DNA of 9,091 nt from the NCBI GenBank assembly GCA_024278285.1, contig JAJRTM010000612.1:1-9091 (forward strand), read 5' to 3'. This document shows, in pieces, positions 5,780 through 9,091 of this stretch. Position numbers and translations under genes: made by a program. How positions within the stretch are numbered: the first letter of the stretch is position 1; every line of letters begins with the position of its first letter. This stretch comes from Planctomycetota bacterium (GTDB lineage Bacteria > Planctomycetota > Planctomycetia > Planctomycetales > Planctomycetaceae). The notes below the pieces were generated by a model. It was given only the letters and a program-made list of their open reading frames with translations. It made no database searches and was not told where the DNA came from.

Positions 5780-6260
5780 CTGAATCTGCAAAAGGACAGA
5801 TTATTGTATTACAAATGGTCAACTGTTCTATCTGTTGTAACGACTGGCTAAACAAATCAGTCGTGCTGGGATTTACTTGGTAACATCTTTCATCAAGAGA
5901 ATGACCAGTCTGACACGGGAAGCGAGATTAGGGTTCAATTTTCCCGAAAAAATGGGCGTTGAAATTTTCGTGTGAATGAATCGCTCTGCAAATTATTAAG
6001 TTGGCAAGCATTCCTCTCTGAATCCTGAGGGCATTGTGTCAGTTCATAACAGGAAATATACTGCACACGATCAAGAATAATGCATTTGTTGTACATCAGG
6101 TCGAAGTTAAATTTGGCACTTTTGCATAAAGCATACCTGTTTTACACAGTCGCCTTTGGCTTGCCGTTAAACAAATTATCTGTGACTGTGCAGAGTATGC
6201 AATTTTTTTAGCAAAACGAATTAATAGAGATTCCCTGTTTTATACTCACTCAAAGAAGAC
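5780..6260. other. Host intergenic region without supported gene
   Basis: No coding region or RNA gene is convincing here. There is a stem-loop, ACGACTG/CAGTCGT, with an 11-base loop at 5840-5864, and a wide dyad CACAGTC (6145-6151)/GACTGTG (6184-6190). At 5947-5957 the sequence AAAAATGGGCG followed by TTGA resembles the tRNA-Val 3' end and trailer. It may be a leftover of an older tRNA end or chance. A clear promoter for the gene at 6261 is not visible. Confidence 0.4.
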
Positions 6261-7244
6261 ATGATGAAAAACAAAATATCCGAAATAAACAGCAGGCGTT
6301 CCTTCCTTCAATCGGCATCACTCGCAGTTACGGTACCCTTGTTTAGTTGTTCTGCCTTGACTGCCGCAGATCGAAAGAAGGATAAATCTGAAGCGAAATG
6401 TCATTCGTTTCGGTATTGCCTGAATACGAGTACGATCAGTGCGGCGAAGTTGCCTTTGCCTGAGTTGGTAAAGATCACAGCAAAAGCGGGATACGACGGT
6501 ATTGAGCCGTGGATTGGTGAAATTGATCGGTTTGTTAAAGAAGGTGGAAAACTGAGTGATGTCCGTAAGCAACTGGAGGATACTGGATTGCAAATCGAAT
6601 CGGCCATCGGGTTTCCTCGCTGGGCTGTTGATGATGAACAGCAGCGGAAAGCAGGGTTTGAGGAAGCAAAACGGGGGATGGATCTAGTTCGACAACTGGG
6701 CGGGAAACGGATCGCAGCACCGCCAGCCGGTATCTATAGCAAAGCCAGTCCCAAGGTAGACCTGCTTCAGGTGGCGAAACGGTATCACGATTTACTCGAC
6801 TTGGGGGTTTCGATGGAAGTGATTCCGCAAGTCGAAATCTGGGGATCAGCAAAAAATCTTTCGCATATTTCCGAAGCGATCTTTGTCGCAACGGCTGCCA
6901 ATCATCCGCGAGCTGCGATACTTCCAGATATCTATCATCTGTTTCGGGGCGGTTCTGGTTTCGACTGGATTCGTTTAATGTCCGGTGATGCCATTCAGAT
7001 TTTTCACATGAATGACTACCTGGCTGAGCCTGCTCGTGAAAAACAGAATGATTCGATGCGAGTCTATCCGGGTGATGGTATCGCACCGATGAAATTGATT
7101 TTTCAATCGCTACAAAAAATTGCCTTTCAAGGGGCACTTTCGCTGGAACTGTTCAACAAAGAATACTGGAAGCAAGACCCGGCAGTTGTTGCAAAAACCG
7201 GCCTTGAAAAAATGAAACAGGCTGTTGCCAGCGGATTGGAATAG
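6261..7244 (+). CDS. Exported xylose-isomerase-like TIM-barrel protein
   Basis: This is a 327-residue sugar phosphate isomerase/epimerase-like protein (AP endonuclease 2 / xylose isomerase-like fold). The N-terminus is a twin-arginine-type leader: [10 protein letters not shown] (11-20), then a hydrophobic stretch to VPLFSCSA, with possible cleavage before AADRK near 36. Export across the inner membrane is therefore likely. The barrel begins at about 50. Candidate metal ligands in the family order are E192 (QVEIWG), D223 (LPDIYH), H249 (FHMND) and E296 (SLELFN). These enzymes isomerise or epimerise sugars or inositols using a divalent metal; the substrate here cannot be told. Two ATG codons are adjacent at 6261 and 6264, after AAAGAAG. 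It is a host gene with no clear operon partner. Confidence 0.85.
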   Translation: MMKNKISEINSRRSFLQSASLAVTVPLFSCSALTAADRKKDKSEAKCHSFRYCLNTSTISAAKLPLPELVKITAKAGYDGIEPWIGEIDRFVKEGGKLSDVRKQLEDTGLQIESAIGFPRWAVDDEQQRKAGFEEAKRGMDLVRQLGGKRIAAPPAGIYSKASPKVDLLQVAKRYHDLLDLGVSMEVIPQVEIWGSAKNLSHISEAIFVATAANHPRAAILPDIYHLFRGGSGFDWIRLMSGDAIQIFHMNDYLAEPAREKQNDSMRVYPGDGIAPMKLIFQSLQKIAFQGALSLELFNKEYWKQDPAVVAKTGLEKMKQAVASGLE

Positions 7245-7270
7245 AATGTAGCTGGACAGCGACAGGTTCT

Positions 7271-7388
7271 CCTCGTTCCCAAGCTCCTGCTTCTTGCGAG
7301 TGTTCAATTATTTTCGATGGCTTTCAATACCGACGTGAAGCAGGAGCTTCTGTCCCTTGCGTTCCCAAGGTGGACCTTGGGAACGAGG
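7271..7388. repeat. Nested inverted-repeat block
   Basis: The outer arms CCTCGTTCCC (7271-7280) and GGGAACGAGG (7379-7388) are perfect complements. Inside them, AAGCTCCTGCTTC (7281-7293) and GAAGCAGGAGCTT (7337-7349) are also perfect. A separate hairpin, GTTCCCAAGG/CCTTGGGAAC with a 4-base loop, sits at 7361-7384. The block follows the TIM-barrel gene and resembles dispersed intergenic repeats of planctomycetes. It could fold in RNA from either strand. No T tract marks it as a terminator. Confidence 0.6.
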
Positions 7389-7448
7389 AACATTTCATGC
7401 GATGGTCCACGGGCAGCGGACCCTAGACTCGAAAACGTAAGATATATT

Positions 7449-7478
7449 TTGACTCCTGACAGCATCGCATGTTACAAT
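7449..7478 (+). promoter_or_regulatory. Promoter of the antitoxin gene
   Basis: TTGACT (7449-7454) and TACAAT (7473-7478) are 18 bp apart, and the -10 is extended (TG at 7470-7471). An ATG at 7477 falls inside the -10, which argues for the later start at 7510. Confidence 0.55.
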
Positions 7479-7509
7479 GCCGGTCTCTTCTACTCACAGG
7501 AAAACGATC

Positions 7510-7818
7510 ATGCCGATAGAACTGACTCAGGAATTGATACAAACTACGCTTCAATTGTCTACGCAGCAACGAGAGGAACTGGCCCGGTTGTTATTGGAAA
7601 GCCTCGATACTGAAGAGCAGCCTGGAGTCTCTAATTTGCCGACATCGCTTATTGATCCGGCAACCGACGAAACTTTTGGCATTGATCGTTTGCGTGCAAA
7701 ACTTGCTGAAGGCGAAGCGGACATTGCAGCAGGACGAGTCTTGTCGGTAGATTTACAGCAGGAATTGGACGCCGCTTTGAAACGCAAGACGGCTCGGCAA
7801 GCAGTGAGTGACTCATGA
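7510..7818 (+). CDS. Addiction-module antitoxin-like protein
   Basis: This is a 102-residue protein. The N-terminal half (MPIELTQELIQTTLQLSTQQ, then REELARLLLESLD to 33) matches the short helical beginning of 'addiction module' antitoxins (unstable antitoxin family). The C-terminal half has a basic/acidic helix, RLRAKLAEGEADIAAGR (60-76), and ends with a charged KRKTARQ tail, as in ParD-like proteins that wrap around a toxin. The start at 7510 has AGGA about eight bases upstream and follows a clear promoter. The next reading frame overlaps it by ATGA (7815-7818), the usual antitoxin-toxin junction, but that frame is only 31 codons long. The gene may therefore be an orphan antitoxin. The family assignment is by eye. 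Confidence 0.6.
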   Translation: MPIELTQELIQTTLQLSTQQREELARLLLESLDTEEQPGVSNLPTSLIDPATDETFGIDRLRAKLAEGEADIAAGRVLSVDLQQELDAALKRKTARQAVSDS

Positions 7819-7910
7819 ACAAAGTGAGTTGGACGCACGCTGCGCAAATCATTTCAGCAAAGAGACGTAACGTCAATGAAATGCTGCGCAAAAGTGGCAG
7901 AATATTTTGA
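7815..7910 (+). pseudogene. Possible truncated toxin partner
   Basis: The ATG overlaps the antitoxin stop (ATGA) and opens a frame of 31 codons beginning MNKVSWTHAAQ. The first residues resemble the start of ParE/RelE-type toxins (V-x-W-T-x-x-A), but the rest (IISAKRRNVNEMLRKSGRIF) does not continue the fold. From 7841 the DNA becomes a hairpin-forming repeat, TGCGCAAATCATTTCA with TGAAATGCTGCGCA, and the large palindrome follows at 7918. An insertion or rearrangement probably removed the toxin body. A chance short frame is the alternative. Confidence 0.35.
7841..7890. repeat. Imperfect hairpin repeat over the toxin remnant
   Basis: TGCGCA (7841-7846) and CATTTCA (7850-7856) pair with TGAAATG (7877-7883) and TGCGCA (7885-7890). 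The centre is a small palindrome, GACGT-A-ACGTC (7864-7874). The structure replaces what should be toxin coding sequence. Confidence 0.5.
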
Positions 7911-7917
7911 AATAACT

Positions 7918-8075
7918 GGGTAGCCCATCCGCTTTTAGCGGTTGGGTTGCGAAGCAACAAGAGGCTCGCGCCATGCGGGTTCGTTTTTTATTGGAAGCTT
8001 CAATGATATTGAACGCACATGGCGCCAGCATCTTGTGCCTGGCGGCACCCAACCACTGAAGTGGTCGGGCTACCC
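7918..8075. repeat. 158-bp imperfect palindrome (MITE-like)
   Basis: Arm 1 (7918-7982) and arm 2 (8011-8075) are 65 bases each and, by hand alignment with one gap pair, about three quarters complementary. The outermost part, GGGTAGCCC against GGGCTACCC, is perfect. Each arm also holds a small hairpin: CCGCTTTTAGCGG near 7929 and CCACTGAAGTGG near 8053. The centre contains GAAGCTTC (7994-8001). Such a long near-palindrome between genes resembles a non-autonomous transposon or a REP-like family. A third partial copy lies at 8678-8706. Confidence 0.65.
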
Positions 8076-8103
8076 TCCTCTGAGTTGGAAAAAGGGAGTT
8101 GCA

Positions 8104-8658
8104 GTGTCCAAAAAAGAGTTAAATACAGTGAAAGAAGTTTTATTCTGGTCATATGCAAATCTTGCGATGTCGCATACAGCGGTAGAGAGAAGGCAGGTGA
8201 AGTACGAGACTTTTAACTACATGATCAGGGCAAAATTATTCAAGGGTCTCGTTGATGAGACAATGAATATACGAACAATGTTTGATGATGAAAAAATTAA
8301 GTTATTATCAGGGAGCAAGTGTAGCTATTGTGGTTCAACTGAGAATTTATCTCTTGATCACATCTTCGCTAAAAAACTCGGAGGAAAGGATGAAGGTGAT
8401 AATTTGATTTACGCTTGTCAGTCTTGCAACAGTTCAAAAGGAAAAAAAGATCTGATGGAGTGGATGGATTATAAAAAAACATTTCCACCATTAATGATTC
8501 TAAGGCGATATTTGAAGCTGGTTGTCATCTATTGTGTTGAAAACAACTTGATGGAGTATTCTGTAAGTGAATTAAAAAATCAAAAACATCCATTTAATAT
8601 TGAGTATGTTCCAGTGAGTTATCCGAAACCAAATTCGCTTGTGTTGGTGGCAGAATAA
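8104..8658 (+). CDS. HNH endonuclease domain protein
   Basis: This is a 184-residue protein with a central HNH nuclease module. CSYC (73-76) and CQSC (105-108) bind the structural zinc. LSLDHI (83-87) carries the D85-H86 pair with the general-base His, and N100 and N109 (CNSSKGK) complete the motif. The N-terminal 70 residues and the C-terminal 65 are helical-looking and not recognised. HNH modules of this type nick or cut DNA in restriction, phage-defence, homing or group-II-intron proteins; no such partner is adjacent. The frame is open from 7942, but that part reads through the palindrome. GTG at 8104 has GGGAG six bases upstream and is chosen as start. The gene is clearly more AT-rich than its neighbours, which suggests recent acquisition. 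Confidence 0.75.
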   Translation: MSKKELNTVKEVLFWSYANLAMSHTAVERRQVKYETFNYMIRAKLFKGLVDETMNIRTMFDDEKIKLLSGSKCSYCGSTENLSLDHIFAKKLGGKDEGDNLIYACQSCNSSKGKKDLMEWMDYKKTFPPLMILRRYLKLVVIYCVENNLMEYSVSELKNQKHPFNIEYVPVSYPKPNSLVLVAE

Positions 8659-8677
8659 AGATTGGCTAGTCACAGAG

Positions 8678-8706
8678 TAGCTCGCCTGCTCTTAGCGGTG
8701 GGATTT
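8678..8706 (+). repeat. Partial third copy of the palindrome repeat
   Basis: GTAGCTCGCCTGCTCTTAGC followed by GGTGGGATT aligns with 7920-7948 (GTAGCCCATCCGCTTTTAGC, then GGTTGGGTT) with only a few differences and one gap. It lies just after the HNH gene, so that gene is bracketed by members of the same repeat family in the same orientation. Confidence 0.5.
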
Positions 8707-8748
8707 ACTTCAGTTGAAATAAAACAGTCAAAAAAATAGGTGGAAATC

Positions 8749-9091
8749 ATGAAACTCTCTCGGATGATATTGGTGCTCTCCTTCTTTGGATTGCTCCTGC
8801 AACTTTCCCCTTCATTGGGTGTTGCTGAGGATTCAAAATCAGTAAAGGTGAAGATTGAATTTCGTCTTGCGCAGGATCTTCCCGGCAAGGGATTGACTAA
8901 GGTCATACTTCCCGGAAATGGGCGTGGACAAAAAGAGGAGACGTTTTATCTGTATCCCAAAGTTGAATTAAACAACAGGGACATCAAATTCGCTTCCAAG
9001 CAGGAAACCGAGTGGGGAACCTGGGCGATCCAACTTCGTTTGACTGATGAAGGTGGCGAGAAAATGCACAAGCTTACCAAGGCGAATATGC
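8749..9091 (+). CDS. SecDF-P1-head-like exported protein, 5' part
   Basis: The reading frame is open to the window end (114 codons). The N-terminus MKLSRMILVLSFFGLLLQLS is a Sec signal peptide with likely cleavage after GVA (about residue 26), so the product is probably periplasmic or cell-surface. The mature part, KVKIEFRLAQDLPGKGLTKV (33-52), then YLYPKVELNNRDIKFA and WAIQLRLTDEGGEKMHKLT, follows the P1 head subdomain of SecD: a strand with 'h-E-h-R-L-A', the 'V-x-L-x-x-x-D-I' strand, and 'h-x-h-x-h-T-x-E-G-x-x-K-M'. Stand-alone secreted proteins with this domain are common in planctomycetes; their function is unknown. ATG 8749 has AGGTGG a few bases upstream. It is not a SecD translocase gene as far as visible. 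Confidence 0.7.
   Translation, partial: MKLSRMILVLSFFGLLLQLSPSLGVAEDSKSVKVKIEFRLAQDLPGKGLTKVILPGNGRGQKEETFYLYPKVELNNRDIKFASKQETEWGTWAIQLRLTDEGGEKMHKLTKANM

Noticed and set aside
6113..6126. Sigma-54-like TTGGCAC...TTGCA promoter
   Set aside because: The GG-to-GC distance is too short for a -24/-12 promoter.
6535..7137. 200-codon frame antisense to the TIM-barrel gene
   Set aside because: A low-complexity shadow of a well-supported gene, with no family resemblance.
7942..8103. N-terminal extension of the HNH protein
   Set aside because: The reading runs through the 158-bp palindrome, whereas GTG 8104 has a well-placed GGGAG.
8670..8906. Minus-strand frame over the SecDF-head-like gene start
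   Set aside because: It lies opposite a signal peptide gene with a good ribosome site and has no recognisable product.

Overview
The window looks like a chromosomal segment from a planctomycete (Planctomycetota, perhaps Gimesia/Rubinisphaera-like). The organism call rests on a DUF1580-type helix-turn-helix protein, an integrase of the 'PNRLRH' type, a secreted TIM-barrel isomerase-like protein and a SecDF-P1-head-like secreted protein, all recognised from memory. No ribosomal or other marker gene confirms it.

Layout. Bases 1-141 carry the last 32 codons of an IS256-like transposase and probably the end of that insertion sequence. Bases 142-5687 form a compact integrated element of 5,501 bp. 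It sits in the 3' half of a tRNA-Val(TAC) gene (5646-5719, minus strand) and is bounded by a perfect 45-bp direct repeat (142-186 and 5643-5687). The repeat begins exactly at the first base of the tRNA anticodon loop. All convincing genes of the element lie on the minus strand, reading away from the intact tRNA. In order they are a tyrosine integrase (4414-5514), an unrecognised protein with a C-terminal OmpR-like winged helix (3254-4204), a DUF1580/excisionase-like HTH protein (2859-3152), and a tight four-gene operon (2725 to 607). The operon encodes a 102-aa unknown, a RepA-type RecA-fold ATPase, a TubC_N-like small protein and a 66-aa zinc ribbon.

How the element may work (inference). The integrase and DUF1580 protein would handle integration and excision. 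The RepA-like ATPase operon would drive replication of the excised circle. Its 3' end contains four 9-bp iteron-like sites, two forward and two reverse, spaced 20/19/20 bp. The region before the DUF1580 gene holds two tandem ACGTCA...TGACGT dyads and an 18-bp palindrome. A related TGACGT dyad lies between the integrase gene and the attachment site, which suggests one regulator may control both ends of the life cycle. No relaxase, capsid or packaging gene is visible, so the element would depend on a helper or on passive transfer.

Bases 5720-9091 are host chromosome: a 541-bp intergenic region, a secreted xylose-isomerase-like TIM-barrel protein, a nested inverted-repeat block, an antitoxin gene followed by a truncated possible toxin, a 158-bp imperfect palindrome, an AT-rich HNH endonuclease gene, another partial copy of the palindrome repeat, and the start of a SecDF-P1-head-like gene cut by the window end.
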